From Apophysomyces variabilis (taxonomy: Eukaryota > Mucoromycota > Mucoromycetes > Mucorales > Mucoraceae), in the NCBI GenBank assembly GCA_002749535.1, contig MZZL01000404.1, forward strand, positions 467,065 to 531,064: a DNA stretch of 64,000 bases, in the 5' to 3' direction. Each line of letters begins with the position of its first letter. The first letter of the stretch is position 1. Under the pieces are notes generated by a model. It did no database searches, was not told the origin of the DNA, and saw only the letters and a program-made list of their open reading frames with translations. A program made the position numbers and the translations under genes. Below, in pieces: positions 11,519 to 23,757 of this stretch.

Positions 11519-12916
11519 CTCAAATTACACGCTCTTCTTCAACTGTGACCGTGCGACCCTCTGAATCCTTCCATTTGGCGCTTAATCGGACATCTGTATA
11601 GTTTTTATTATTGCCAAACGTGCATCATATAGACGCCTGCATCTAATATCTCCTCCGCCGACCAGTATGGATTCTGGAGGTAGTTGTCTTGCCTTGTGAG
11701 TTGGATCGCCCACGCCTTGTTTCCTCCGGTAATGTTTTTATAGTTAGCCGTTCTTTCGATATCTCGCTGGATCTGTTGAATGGTTTTGGTCACCACTAGC
11801 TGTAATACTGTTGAATGCTAGTTTTGTCCTTGGAGCACTATATCACAGCATAGTTTGCTAACGTGATGTTGGCCAATGACTTTGTACACAATTCATGAAA
11901 GCCAATTCGAACAAATTCTTGTCATCTCCCAGACATACACGCTCTCTCGAGGAACGCACCAGTTTCGTTTATTATTCGCAGGAACTGTTGCCACTTTGTA
12001 CGACAGTCTATGCGCTCCAGCCATTAATTCATCCTTGAAGAGCAGAAGAGTAGATTTGACAACTTCCAACTAAATTAGCCATTGTAGGGACCCGTCAAAT
12101 TTATTTGATGAAAGCTATTTTGGGTACTGTGCCAAATGATATAATCAAGATTTATGTCCTTCAAACTCATGGAGTGTTGTAATTTCTATGATTTTGCGAA
12201 ACACAGACTGTTGGTAGAATGCTTGGGCAAATATCAAAAGTGGGATTGTTTGCGTCATAACCAGCCAGAACGATATGTGAATTGATTTTATGGGAACGTC
12301 CCCGGGATAAGGAAACAATTTAATATCGTGAAACAGAGGTTCTCTCGATGCATTGAGGCTTATTCATCAATGGAAAAGGGAATTCAAGGTAAAACAAAGA
12401 AACATGAGTGGACAGGATAAATGATGTTTACCGTTTTGCATTACAGCCGCTTTGTGAATGACTGAGTATGCGGTTGCGGACACTTTTAGAATCTCAATGG
12501 CTAAGAGGTGAGTCTTTTTCTCTCCGGCGTTGGAAGAGAAAAGGGTGATCTGATGTAGATGTGCTGACCAAGACACCCTCTGATCAAGTTCGCAGTAAAA
12601 TAAATATTCTTGAGCTGACAACCCAACTTTATACGATTCTTTTTGAAAGATAAGATACAGTGGGGAGAAGTAGGGAGAAGAAGTCTGGTAGCATCTTTGC
12701 ATTAGCGATCCTGAAAGCTGTGATGAAATTTGTTACGTTTATTGCTGATGCGAAGCATAGGTTTGTTGAAGAGCTGTTAGCCACAGGAAAGACACTGAAG
12801 TTTTTTAACCAAACGGTCCGAGCACGGGCCTCAAATAAAGTTGATTTAATGCAGTAATCTATAAACTCCACGCACCAGTTGACGTTTAGTTCTGCCCATG
12901 GTCCCCTGGATGTCAT
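11519..12916 (-). pseudogene. Large unrecognised coding-like locus, broken or with unresolved introns
   Basis: Several protein-like blocks follow one another on the minus strand. They are 12916-12629 (NVNWCVEFIDYCIKSTLFEA), 12640-12430 (GEKKTHLLAIEILKVSATAY, ending at a possible GTAAAC donor), about 12345-12150 (EPLFHDIKLFPYPGDVPIKS, then a hydrophobic FWLVMTQTIPLLIFAQAFYQ), about 12070-11890 (LEVVKSTLLLFKDELMAGAH), 11790-11610 (IQQIQRDIERTANYKNITGG) and 11615-11519 (NNKNYTDVRLSAKWKDSEGR, stop). Between the last two blocks the frame shifts without a credible intron. I recognise no family, although the size and position next to the Crinkler cluster would fit another accessory effector or a mobile-element gene. 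Block order and strand are what I see; the rest is inference. Confidence 0.4.
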
Positions 12917-13508
12917 TTCCTTGTATTCGTTCCCTACATCTAAATTGGCTTTTTAAGCCAATAAGCAGGGAAGCGGCGACACTTACTGGATAGCCGTTAT
13001 GTTGTTACCAAATGGGCGCAAAAAATCAGGTTATTCAAGGGTCATTTAGGGTTTGTCTCTAGCACAAGGAAAGAGCATAGTTACCTTTTCAGGAGTTGAA
13101 TGATGGTCTCCGATGACCGGTTCCCAAGTAACCAAAGTGGGCCAGATCGATCTGTGTTTAAAATTGTCTGGGAATTACTTCGAGGGTCCCTGCTTTCGCA
13201 CGTGGTTTTGTACCACCCCGGATGGAAAAGTTAATCTCAACCATAGCACGATCCGGGAAAGAAATGCTATCTTTCTCTCGGTCCCAAGCGCGAGCATCCT
13301 TTCATAGGGTAAAGCAAAAGAGAAAATGAAGCTAGAATTCACAGTCTGACATATGGAAGTTATGGTATGAAATGGGTATAAATGGTTTGATTTCGATTGC
13401 ATGTATAAAGTTTTAAGATTAAATAGGAATTAAAATAAGCCAATATATGAGTAAAAAAGTAAAGGGTTTTTAGAGAAATAAAGAAAGCGAAAAAGTGAAA
13501 AAAATTAG
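12917..13508. other. Intergenic, nothing recognised
   Basis: No long frame has coding character here. The 13400-13508 end is AT-rich and is the 3' flank of the transporter gene that follows on the minus strand. Confidence 0.5.
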
Positions 13509-14973
13509 TTAATAAATGTTTGCTTTTCTATCGTCGTACGGGGACAAATGGGACAAACTGGTTTCGTCCATGTTATGGATTTGGCCACCGACCATTTGTT
13601 CAACGGCTCCGTCAGCTAATTCTACCTCTTCGATTGTCACATCAGGTACAGTCCAACAGACAACGTAGGCCAAAAGAAGACCAATGGCGTTAATGGCAAA
13701 GGTAATAGCCAATTCTGTCATATAGGGTGTGCCTGTCGCATCGACCTGAGAGGCAATGGCATTTGCAGCGTTCTGAATGGTCTTGTAGAAGCCACCGAAA
13801 CGGGCCGCACGTTCGGTATCGTTGGTCATTGTGCCGATAAGCCAGTAGATAAACCCTTGATAGATCGAGTCAGCAAAACCAAACAGAGCGTACAGGACGC
13901 ACATGCCCGGGTATTCCGGATGATCGATCTCTATTTCTTTGAATTGAGGGTTCATGACCATTTCGCGTGTGAAGCGTCTCTGGATGAAAATGCAACCGAT
14001 CCATAGAGAAGAAAGGGTGACGAGAACAATGGAATTGCCGATGTAGGCTCTACGTTTTCTTCGTCCCAGGCGTTCCCAGTCCATTAACCAACCGAAAAAG
14101 GCGGCACCAAGGATCTGACACCACCAGTACACGAAGTTGTTGATGGTGCGACCGTGCATTGAGATATAATTAGGACCGTTATAGACCTGGAATTGGTAGA
14201 CATAGAACCAGTTGGACCCGGCAAAAAGAGGGATCAGGATCAGCATGCGCCAGTTTCGGAAGAGTTTAAAAATGGCGATCATCTCACGGCGCCAGTTGGA
14301 AAATTTATGGAGCGACACGACCGAACCATCATGTCGAATGACTTTGTTAGCTGGAAGAAGAGCAAGGGCGAGAATAGCACCGAAGAACATGACGATCATA
14401 AAGGCGTAATAGGTCGTTGGCTGTACTTGTCGTGTTGTGGCATACCATTCGTTTCCAAGTGGAATCGCTGCTCCCATCATGGCTCCCAGGTTAAATACAA
14501 TCCAAAAGATCGAGAAAGCCCTGCCCTTCTCGGTTTCGGAAGGATAGGACATCATAATACCCGCTTCGGCAGTCCAGAGACAACCCGCACCAATACCAAG
14601 GATTGCACCACAAATAATAGTGAACGGGGTATTATTCGCCAGATAGGATCCAACGTACAGAACATAGGTGAGTGCAGCAGGGATAATTACTCGGATACCG
14701 AAAATATTGTAACTTCATGGATGATATTTTATTGTTATTATCATTTTCTTCGTTCTTTTCTTCTTTGTCCACTTACATTGGAGCACCAATCAGCGAACAT
14801 ATGGTGAAGGTGATCGCGAGCGCAGTATTGGCATTATTCACGACAAATGTATCTCGTTGTCCTCCTCCTCCGATGCCATTCAGGGCATTGAACATGCCAG
14901 GACAACAGAAACAGATAAAACCTACGAGGAAAACCTGGAAGGTTGGACTGTTATAACGAAATGGAAATTTCAT
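13509..14973 (-). CDS. UNC93-like major facilitator (DUF895 family) membrane transporter
   Basis: Exons are 14973-14777 and 14712-13509, giving 466 residues; the GTAAGT donor and phase fit exactly. The N-terminus MKFPFRYNSPTFQVFLVGF and GMFNALNGIGGGG matches the conserved first segment of fungal UNC93-like proteins. SYPSETEKGRAFSIFW, NNFVYWWCQILGAAFFGW and GFADSIYQGFIYWLIG are also typical. About ten to twelve hydrophobic segments are present, so it is a polytopic membrane protein, probably in plasma or vacuolar membrane. The substrate is not known for this fungal subgroup. The family assignment is firm; the transport role is inferred from the fold. It stands alone, with about 600 bases to the ARV1 gene. 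Confidence 0.85.
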
Positions 14974-15604
14974 TTCCCAATGTAACAAAGCGGAAAAGAA
15001 AAAAACAAGAGGAATGATAAGGATGATCGCCTTTTTATATATAAGGCCCGCAACGGGATCACTAATGAACTGTCGTTCTTTCCAAAAAAAGAACCTAAAG
15101 CGTCTCGTTAGCAACGAAAAAAAATTTACAGAGCTTTTTTTTTTCTTGGTTGTACGAAGAGATAACCCGCTCGATCCCATTTTCTCACTGCGTCTTTTTC
15201 TCTGGTTTCACATACTTAATAATCTATATAAGACCCTGAAACTATATTTCAGTTGTTTCTTTACATGCACACGATATTGGAAGGTTTATTGAAATGTACA
15301 AATCAACTGTTATGTTACCTTTTTATTTGTATGACACACCGTTTCCAAAGTGATCCGATAGTGAGATTCCATGGAACCGGCGGGATCACAAAATCCGAAA
15401 AAAAAATAGGGAATAGAAAGCCTGGGGTGAAAGCCCGTCAGAGCGAATCACTTTCCTTGTTGCTTGTGTCATGATTCCCATTGTAGGCTTTATAAAATTG
15501 CTCAGACTCATATCAGGCATGCGAATCGTCGTCGTCTTGTTTGCTACTTTGTTTTTGGATGTACCGAGGCATTTTTATATATCCGCAAACGATCTGCTTC
15601 TGTT

Positions 15605-16843
15605 TCAGATACTCAGCCATTTAGAACTTGCGTACGGTGTCTCTGTGATTCGCCTGTCTATATAGGTGACATATAAAAACCCTAGCTGTGCTAGCAAACG
15701 GCCAAGGATGCCAAAAATAATGATAGCCAGTGTCTTATAACGAGACAAATTCAGATAGACTAAGTCGAAAATCCCCATTTTAGTCAGATCCAAGATAAGG
15801 TGCTCAGTTCGCTTTTTTTTTTTTTTTTTTTTTTTTTTCTGAAAGTGCCTCAACATGAGAAGCCAAAACAATAAGACTGACTAACCATGCGTACTCTAAT
15901 TGTTTGTAATCCCAGATCACCATCAAGATCACCAGCATCTTTCCAAAACTTGAAATGATCAGTGCCATCGAGACATAGTTGTATCTAATCAGCGAAATTG
16001 TTATAAAATCAGCATATAATCCCACCAAACATCAGATAAAACTGCCTTACTTGATAGTTTTCTTGTTCCCTAACCATAACCGAACCGCAAGGCACACGCA
16101 GCAATGAAAGACACCAAACTCTTTTTTCTTTAGTTAGTTTATCTTGCACGGGCTGCATGTCACTGTCTTGTCTTCTTTTTTTCCGTTTTCACTTACCAAA
16201 TAAGCAAAGGGCTAAGATGTACAGGTATTGATAATAAAGCGGTTGCTGAATGAAAATCGAGTCGTATTCACTTTCATAGCGTTCCAATCGGAACCATTTA
16301 ATGTCTGGCGATGAACTTTGATGAAAGGATGATAGTGGAAAATAGTAGATTTGACAGCTCGCTTGCACAGCCAAACCATAAACAAACAAAAAAGGATACA
16401 GACTTCAAAAAGGATTAACAGTATAGCAAACCGAAGGACATGAGGCTAACGTTTGTTTTTTTGTAGTAGTCAGCAAAAACAGATAACGAGATATCCCATT
16501 TTTATATTACTGTGATTTAATATTTCTTTTTTGTTCACTTGCCTCAATTCCTCTACCTCGTTGCGTAATCCGATTAAAAAGCAGATGACGATACACCTGT
16601 GGTTTGTGAAGAAGCATATCGATAAAAATGATAATAAAGTCGTGCTCGACATATTTATCGGCGAAGTGATTGCAACGATCCTGAAGCAGGAAAAACATGG
16701 ACCATCAGATGAGATAACAATGAGTACCTTTGTTGAGTTGGCGATATAATGTAGCTTACACATGATGTCAGTCGAATGTTGCCTTTACTGTACTCTGTGT
16801 AGAGATCCTTCACAGCAACACCACATTCAACACACGTAGGCAT
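15605..16843 (-). CDS. ARV1: ARV1 family ER membrane protein (sterol/sphingolipid homeostasis)
   Basis: Proposed exons are 16843-16760, 16680-16543, 16445-16400, 16304-16197, 16120-16051, 15984-15839 and 15759-15605, giving 248 residues. The N-terminal zinc-ribbon reads CVECG, YTEYSKGNIRLTSC and CNHFADKYVEHD, the Arv1 homology domain. It is followed by HKPQVYRHLLFN, LLILFEVYIKW, KYNYVSMALIISSFGK and HVEALS, all signature ARV1 segments, with four or so membrane helices. In yeast and animals ARV1 acts in the ER in sterol transport and GPI-anchor/sphingolipid synthesis. Intron 2 is GC-AG (GAG|GCAAGT). The sixth intron lacks a GT: the exon ends TTTCAG and is followed directly by 26 A's, although both flanking exons are in perfect phase. 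Reading through would add about eight lysines and then stop. Confidence 0.9.
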
Positions 16844-19800
16844 CACAGACGGGCTGTTGAGGGGCGTAGGACGTGTTGATAAAAAGGTAATACACCGCTT
16901 TTAGAAACGGACGGATCCGAAATTGGAAACTCCCGCACCTGGAGAGTTCTTCTATGTGTGAGCCATGGGCTAACAACGCAGGATGACATGACACCAGCTT
17001 AAGCCACGTACGGTCAATAAAGAAAATTGCTTTACCTGGCAAGCAAAGCACTCTTCTTACTCGTGCGTTTTCAAAGGAAAGCTATTAACGATGCTATAGG
17101 ATAATAGTAACATCGTATTAGCGGTAATCAAAGAAAAGACGTGGTGCAAAAAAGAACCGTGTAAACTTTGTTCAAACATAATAAAACAAGTGAGTTCATG
17201 AGGCATTGACATTTTAATTAGCCCCTTTTTAATCCTTAGATAACTATGACGGGTTTCGCTGATTGCAATAGCAAAAAGAATTAATGCTTCTCTATTTTCT
17301 ACTTACGAAACACTCTATATATATCAACATTTCCGGCTACGTTGTGAAAGCTAACAGAAGACGAGGACAGGCAATTACCTTCCAGAAAGTGTCACGTTCT
17401 ATTTGTGAATGTACGACAGACGTCTTAGAAAATACAACAGTCGTTTCTACTACTACCATAATGCAATGAACGTTAATAACAGCATGGTAACACGATCGTC
17501 GTACCAACAAGACAACGAGTTAATTGGAGCTTTCGAAATATAAAAAGTACAGAAAGGACGGCAACGGAGGAGCTGAAAAAGGACACGGGCCTCTATAACA
17601 TCAACTTGAATAAAACGCGTTTTTGCTTTCCCATGCAACCATGAATGTTGCTTTGCTCGTACTGTCTGAATAATTGACAGTAATTGGCTATGGACAATTC
17701 GAAATTTATTTCTTGGCATAATCAAAATGACGTTTTACAGTCTACACGAACCTTATATTCAGGTGAAGAATAATAATTCGTTTAGATACTGTATGGGCAT
17801 TCACTGTGTTTTCGCTCCGAAAATTGTATAACTTGTTTCTTTTCGCGAAGACCTAAGTTTGCTTAACCTAGATTGCAAGAAATCGTCTCTGTTTGAGAGA
17901 AAAGGCTGATCACAATTTTTAAGGAGAATGAATGATGGAGCTGTTGATCATCCACTTCTTCTATTAATCTAATCACAAATCATTAATCCATTCAATTATA
18001 TATTGGACCGTATATGACGTGTGCTTCACATGGTGTGTCTATACATACGGGTTCGTCACGAGTTAAAAAGGCAATGTCAATGCGTAATGGCAGATGGTAG
18101 CTCATGTCATTTATAGGCAAAAGCTATCCATTAGGGAAGAACAGGGCAATCCTTGTAAGTAAGCATCCACCTGTCGCCCGAAAGAAAGTAGAACGTATCA
18201 GAAAGCCATTCATTCGTTCCTGTACTGTCCAATTCCGATAAGAATATGCAATGTGCTGTTTTGAGCAAACACCTGATCTTCTTTATCGTCTCAGATACGC
18301 ATACGCCTTGCAACTTGTTTATCAAGGCAATTTTTCTTGCAGCTTCGCTCACTGTTTGTGGTACTTCACTCCATTCGTTTTTCTAGTTTTCACTAGTCGA
18401 ACAACAGCTTCATCACGTCTTCAGACCATAAGCCAAAATGAAAGCGGGAACCGCATTCTCTTTGTTAAAAACAAGTAGAAACAGCGTTTCTTAATATACA
18501 CACTGTCTAAAACCTAGTATCATAGCTGTCCGCTGTCGGTAGCAGCAGGGCGTTTGGAACATGGACGCTTTGTTTACGGTTCTATGTTTACGCGCTTCAT
18601 GACCGGAAGTCGGAATGTTTGATTGTGCCATGCGTTCAAAGCTAAAAAAAGAAAAGAAGAAACAAAGGGGACGAAGAACGCGTTTGATGTTCATTGCCCA
18701 GTTACGTTCTGTAGCAATACTCTGTAAACGTTGTGGCCATCTTTCGCCTAATGTCAAACCTTAATGTCATATGAGTGCCTTCTGCGCAATGCCACACTAT
18801 TTCTGCTTTGCATGATAGATAAATCATTTATACTTGCTAATTCAGGAAAACGATATTTTCTTTACAATGTCAAAGCGCTTTGCTTCGGATAATTGTTCAG
18901 CTGGAGAGGTGGCGTTGAGTTGTAACTCAGCAGCAAAGTGGAAGCGTTGTTTATCCGTCAAGCAAGGATAAGACTGCAGGTATGGCACTAGCACGTCCAT
19001 TTAATGCATAAATGTGAGCAAAAAACTATTCTCCCACGACAGTTGCAGCAATAAAGCTAATTCTAAATGCTGAGTACCTCTATCATGTGAGGGAAGAGGA
19101 AACTCGACTAAGTGTTCGTTTGTACCTTTTTTTTACCATTAAAATGCATACTAGGTAAAATGAAAAAGGGAAGCTTTATTCTCAACATTTAGCAAAGAAG
19201 CACTCACTTTGGGTCAGCGAATGATTTATCGAGAAGTCAAGTTTTATTTTACATGAACATACGTCAGGGATAAGACCATCAAGCTTTGGTCATTGTCGAT
19301 GTTGTCAAGGGGCAAAAAAAAGCGTGCTTTTTTTTGTAACATAGGCTAAACGGTGGTCTAACCAATTACGCATTTTAATGCATGGGAACTTTCCAAATGC
19401 TTGTCTGTTTCGGACAAGCTGCTGTGCATGAAAGACGTCATTTTACAACGCGATTGGATCATTTGTTGCGAAAAGAAAAAGCACAGCGAATGCCTATGAA
19501 AGTCTATCGGTCGAGTCTTTCACATGCAGGCAAAAAGGCAGTTCCGAAAGAGAGTGAACGCATTAAAAAAGTCTGCCATGGTTACTATTTGTATATTTCT
19601 ATACGTGTCAATACATGCATAAAAAAAGAGATTAAAGGCGTTTCTATCGCCAACAGAAAGATTGGTAGAATTACCAAGCGCAAGAAGCCATGGAAACGTA
19701 CCGAAAAAGCGAAAGCCACGGTGGCTGGCTTGATAAGCTTTAGTAGTTTGAAATATCCGGGCATCTTGTTGTAAAATGGCAACAAGGTGTGGCGTCCCTC

Positions 19801-19912
19801 TATGAGTTGATAGGTCAGAAAATTTGCAAATGGCCAAGATGGGATGATGTATTGTGATACCTTCCGGTCCCGAGATACTTGTGTCACGAAACTATACAAA
19901 TAACCAAAAAAG
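16844..19912. other. Long gene-poor interval (about 3.1 kb)
   Basis: Only short frames without family resemblance occur here (for example 17453-17725 minus and 19382-19774 plus). I found no splice-supported gene, tRNA-like box or transposase motif. The stretch is AT-rich with short homopolymer tracts. It contains the promoter of ARV1 at its left end and that of the CipC-like gene at its right end. Confidence 0.5.
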
Positions 19913-19919
19913 TATAAAA
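19913..19919 (+). promoter_or_regulatory. TATA box of the CipC-like gene
   Basis: TATAAAA lies 80 bases upstream of the split start codon and is followed by a pyrimidine-rich leader (TCTCTCTCATTCTCACAC), as is common at strongly expressed fungal genes. The assignment is by position and sequence only. Confidence 0.55.
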
Positions 19920-19992
19920 GATGGCGTTCTCTCTCATTCTCACACTATCTCGTTAGTTTTCTTTCTTCTAGTCTTCTCTTTCTTAACATACA

Positions 19993-20604
19993 ATGTAAGT
20001 CATCTCTACGCACTTTGGTTCCATCATAACGCGTCTCTCACGCTGTTTGAACCGTAGGGGTTTCTCTGATTTCTTTGGCGGACACCACGAGGAAGTGAAC
20101 AATGCTGAAGAGCCACACCACAAGGCCAAGTTGTCACATGAAGTGATTGCCGGTGCTGGTAGGTTTCCTCTTCATCTGCTTTCTTACTGGCATTCCTGTA
20201 TATATCTGTGCGTGTGTGTCCTAACCTGCCATCGTTCTTTCTATTCTAGCTGCCTACGAAGCTTTCAAGGCCTACAACGAGCACAAGGAAAAGCAAGGGT
20301 GAGTGAGCGAGAGAGAAAAGCGCTTTGTACAATTTTGAAGCAGGCATGGATTGACATCTTTCATAGCGAGCCCGTCTCTCACGCCAAGGCCAAGGAACTT
20401 CTTGCCGGTTTTGCTGGTGCCGCCCTTGACAGACTGTAAGTAAAAAAGAAGAACTCTGCATCTTTGTCTCAACAGTTTCACTGAAAAATGACATGTGAAT
20501 GTAGTATCGAAACCAAGGGTCTCGATCACCTCGACAAGCTCAAGGCCAAGAAGAAGGCTGAGGAAGAAATCACTACTTACTACGACAGGGAATACAGCAA
20601 CTAA
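19993..20604 (+). CDS. CipC-like small protein (DUF3759)
   Basis: Exons are 19993-19994, 20058-20158, 20250-20298, 20367-20435 and 20505-20604, giving 106 residues. All introns are GT-AG and all phases agree. The first coding exon holds only AT; the G of the start codon comes from exon 2, so the initiator ATG is split by an intron. The protein starts MGFSDFFGGHHEEVN and contains KLSHEVIAGAAAYEAFKAY and AKELLAGFAGAALDRLIE, the hallmarks of the CipC/DUF3759 family (concanamycin-induced protein C). Family members are abundant cytosolic proteins induced by stress or host contact; the biochemical role is not known. Codon use is strongly biased to C-ending codons, which suggests high expression, as does the TATA box. 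Confidence 0.9.
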
Positions 20605-21090
20605 GCAGTACCCTTATCATGCTTTTCTTTTTTCTTGTAAATGATGACCATCAATGAAAAGATGGAGAAGTAAATAAAATGAAAGAGGCTGACTAGCCTT
20701 TTGTTCTCAACGAGTAAATGAGTCAATGATATCCTTTTCTAACCGTGGCGGAACCGGCAGCAGCAATGTATCCGAAAGTTTGTAAGACAAAAGGAAACGT
20801 TGCACAGGTTTGTTTTGACCATCTGATACGTTGGCATCCTGCAAGCTTAAGGTCTTTAACCATACGTTTGACACCAAGCATTCCATAAATTGCATATTAA
20901 GAGGCGATTGTCGTATCCGTGATGGTCTGCTCTGCAATCTAGTTTCTTTTCAATGCCTCAATGAGATTTCGTGGTTTATTGTATACATTTACTCGCATAC
21001 ACAGTCGTGCGAAAAAGATTTCATGTTGGTCTAATCTATGGGCTAGTTTGTGTCTCTCTTTTTCTCCCTTTCTTTCGCTTTTTTATCCAC
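20605..21090. other. Convergent intergenic region
   Basis: This lies between the tails of the CipC-like gene (plus) and the nucleotide-sugar transporter (minus). The AATAAAATGAAAG at about 20673 could be the poly(A) signal of the former. No gene is seen. Confidence 0.45.
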
Positions 21091-22526
21091 CTATTTTGAA
21101 ATTCTTTCCTTGTATCGGACCCATCCATAGTAACCAGAGCCAAATAATGCTAGGAAGATTCCGAGTCCGTTCTACATTGCCAACTGTTAAAAAACTTAAA
21201 AGAGGACTAAAATAGCATACCAAATCGGAGATAGGATTTCTATAGATCATGGCTGCGAGGAGGGTTTGCACGCATGCCTGATAGACAAGAATAGGTTATC
21301 AACTGTGTTTGTTGGGAATTCTAATCCTTACCTTAGCTGTACCACAAATGGTATTCGTCAGGGCCGATGTGTACTTGACCTGCAAGAACATGGCGATGTT
21401 GATACCAAAGCCAGTGACACCTGTAATAGTCTAATGCACGCCTATGTTAAAAGCCCGCTCATGGTCCCTTTATAGAACGTACCATCATTGTCCAGAACCC
21501 AAGATCATGCAACTGCTCTTGTTTCGTCTCTATCATCTCTGATAGTTCACCGGAGAACAGGACAAGTGGGAACAGGAAAATGAGAGCCAGGGTAGTGTTA
21601 TAGTGCAACAGTTTCCTTTTCGAAATTAGAGTGATCGTTTAGACTTGTTTTGCTAGTATGAGTGTCACCATCCTTAATTTACCATTGATTATTGTCCACC
21701 GCTGCCAACGTCTTCTGGACATAAATACCATACAAGGCAACAAAGGCTGAGGAGCCCACACCGTAGAACACACCTTCCAATGAAAAGTGAAGCTCACCGT
21801 AGGATCCGATAGCAAATCCCAAGAAGACAATGACACAGGCCACCAGGGCGGGAAACGACGTCTTCTTTCCAAGGATAAGGTATGTAAACAGGACGGTAAA
21901 ATTGATGGAAAGAGATCGGGCGACTTGATAGAACGTAATTTCAACATATTTAAGACAGAGGTTGTTGAGAGCCAGCATCATCACGTAGATAAACGTAAGT
22001 GGAGCGACTTTCTTGGCCGTGATCGTATTGAACTCATACGGTGGGATTATGCTGAATAACGGGTTGCTAAGGGACGCATACAATAACAAAAGGTCAGCTT
22101 TTCTCGATTTGTTGCTGGGTTGTCAACCAAAGTCAAACACTCTCTACTCCCACAAACCATAGATATACATGACTACACACAGCCCCAACTTGCCTCCACA
22201 TACACAAGAAAACGCGAAATTTTAAAAAAGAAAGCTTACGTCTTTCCAAGATGAGCCCAGATGAGAAGCAAGACCAGAGCTACGACCAGCTGATACCATG
22301 TGACAAACAGGGCAAAATTGAATTGCATGCCGTCCATAATATACTTGTTAAGGAACACAACGGACAGGGAAATGACAAAGTAGAAAGTAACAACAGCCAC
22401 GATCAAGGCGACGGGATGTGACCTTTCGGCCGGTTTACGTTGAACTGCAGGGTTTGGCAAGAAAGGTTCCTGACTTTCATCGTCATCTCTTCGGCTCATC
22501 GGAATGTCTTCATTCTTTGTCGCCAT
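21091..22526 (-). CDS. GDP-fucose transporter-like nucleotide-sugar transporter (SLC35C/TPT family)
   Basis: Exons are 22526-22240, 22066-21683 (an alternative acceptor would start at 22051), 21615-21483, 21430-21332, 21277-21221 and 21171-21091, giving about 346 residues in phase throughout. The signatures are VVFLNKYIMD, MMLALNNLCLKYVEITFYQV, ARSLSINFTVLFTYLILGKK, NTICGTAKACVQTLLAA and a basic tail WVRYKERISK. These align best with SLC35C1, the Golgi GDP-fucose transporter, which supplies GDP-fucose for fucosylation. About ten membrane helices are predicted by eye. Fucose-containing wall polymers are known in Mucorales, which makes the assignment reasonable, but related TPT members could carry another sugar. 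The tail is probably cytosolic and carries ER/Golgi-type lysines. Confidence 0.85.
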
Positions 22527-23757
22527 ACTTGATCAGTTTGAAGAAGAAAAAGAAACAAGAGAAGGTGTTGGTGACTGAGTCAAGGGGCGAACGTGCCTAA
22601 AAATATTCCACCTTAACAAATTAGGGCAAAGTCACAGTCTTCGCAGATCCCATTTTGCTGTGCGACATAAAGATCGGGTATCGATATTGAATGCAGGACA
22701 GCGGACTTGTGCTGAATAAGAGCAAAATACCACATTCATCATAGAGAACAAGTTACGTCTATGATAAGTTGATTATATGCTAAGGATAACAATATTCAGG
22801 AGGAAAAGGTGCTTGAACCCAAGCGACTTTCAGCCCGCCTTTTTTCGGCTTAATAAGAAGAAGAAAGATATCTGTTTATACAGTATGGCCAATATGTCTC
22901 TTTAAACCAGTTTCCTATTGTTTAAACCGGACATGGGTTAATGAATCAGGATACTTATGCTGTAAACTATCGACATTTAATCCAGGCCACATACGGTAGA
23001 TATGACTTGAGGGCTTTGATTAGATCAAAAAGGGTTCGCTTTTATGATCGCTTCCTTACATCCTGCACTTTTCGGAGTTGTTTTGTTTGATCTGCGATAA
23101 ATATGAAACGCTTCTATTAAGAGCGTTCGACAGAAAAATGAGAAGGCCAATCTGTAATCATGTAGAGAGATGATATCATTTGACGGTAACAACCGTCTTG
23201 TTAGCAACCTGCTGTTGGTGTTAAAATACTCCCTCTATCAGTGATTCTGGCCTGATCAACTGCTATTCTAAAGTGATAATAAGAATAAATGATCGAGACT
23301 ACCTGTGCATGTTAACGCTTGATGGATTGTACTGTATTAGCTATTCTCTCTCTCTCATTTGACCGAAAGTAGAAAAGACGGTCGTAAAAGTAGTACATTT
23401 TTTAACCTTCTTTATCCGTCATCCTTCTTTAACAGTTGATTGTCATCAAATGAGCATAAAACATCCCATTTATGGTATACTGCCTATTCTTTCAATGAAA
23501 AGCGTGAATAGTATTAATCAGTTGGTAAGAATCAGTGACAGAAGTGCTTCCATGTTCATGACGGCGTGTGCTCTTCTATGCCGCCCAAGTCTTCTATTTA
23601 CTAAGTAGTGAAAGTTACAAAATAGAGTAATAGAGGACAAATGCCGTTAAGTGGGAAAGAGTAATGAGAGGGGAGTTGGAAGTTTGCGAAAGAAAAAGAA
23701 AAAAGGGTAAAAACAAATGCGAAAGATATCACCTGCGTAGATGCAAATATTGTCTGA
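22527..23757. other. Intergenic, nothing recognised
   Basis: This region of about 1.2 kb contains the promoter of the sugar transporter at its left end and the 3' flank of the F-box gene at its right. No frame above 60 codons has coding character. Confidence 0.5.

Noticed and set aside
16531..16749. Plus-strand frame of 72 codons
   Set aside because: Antisense shadow of the conserved ARV1 zinc-ribbon exon.
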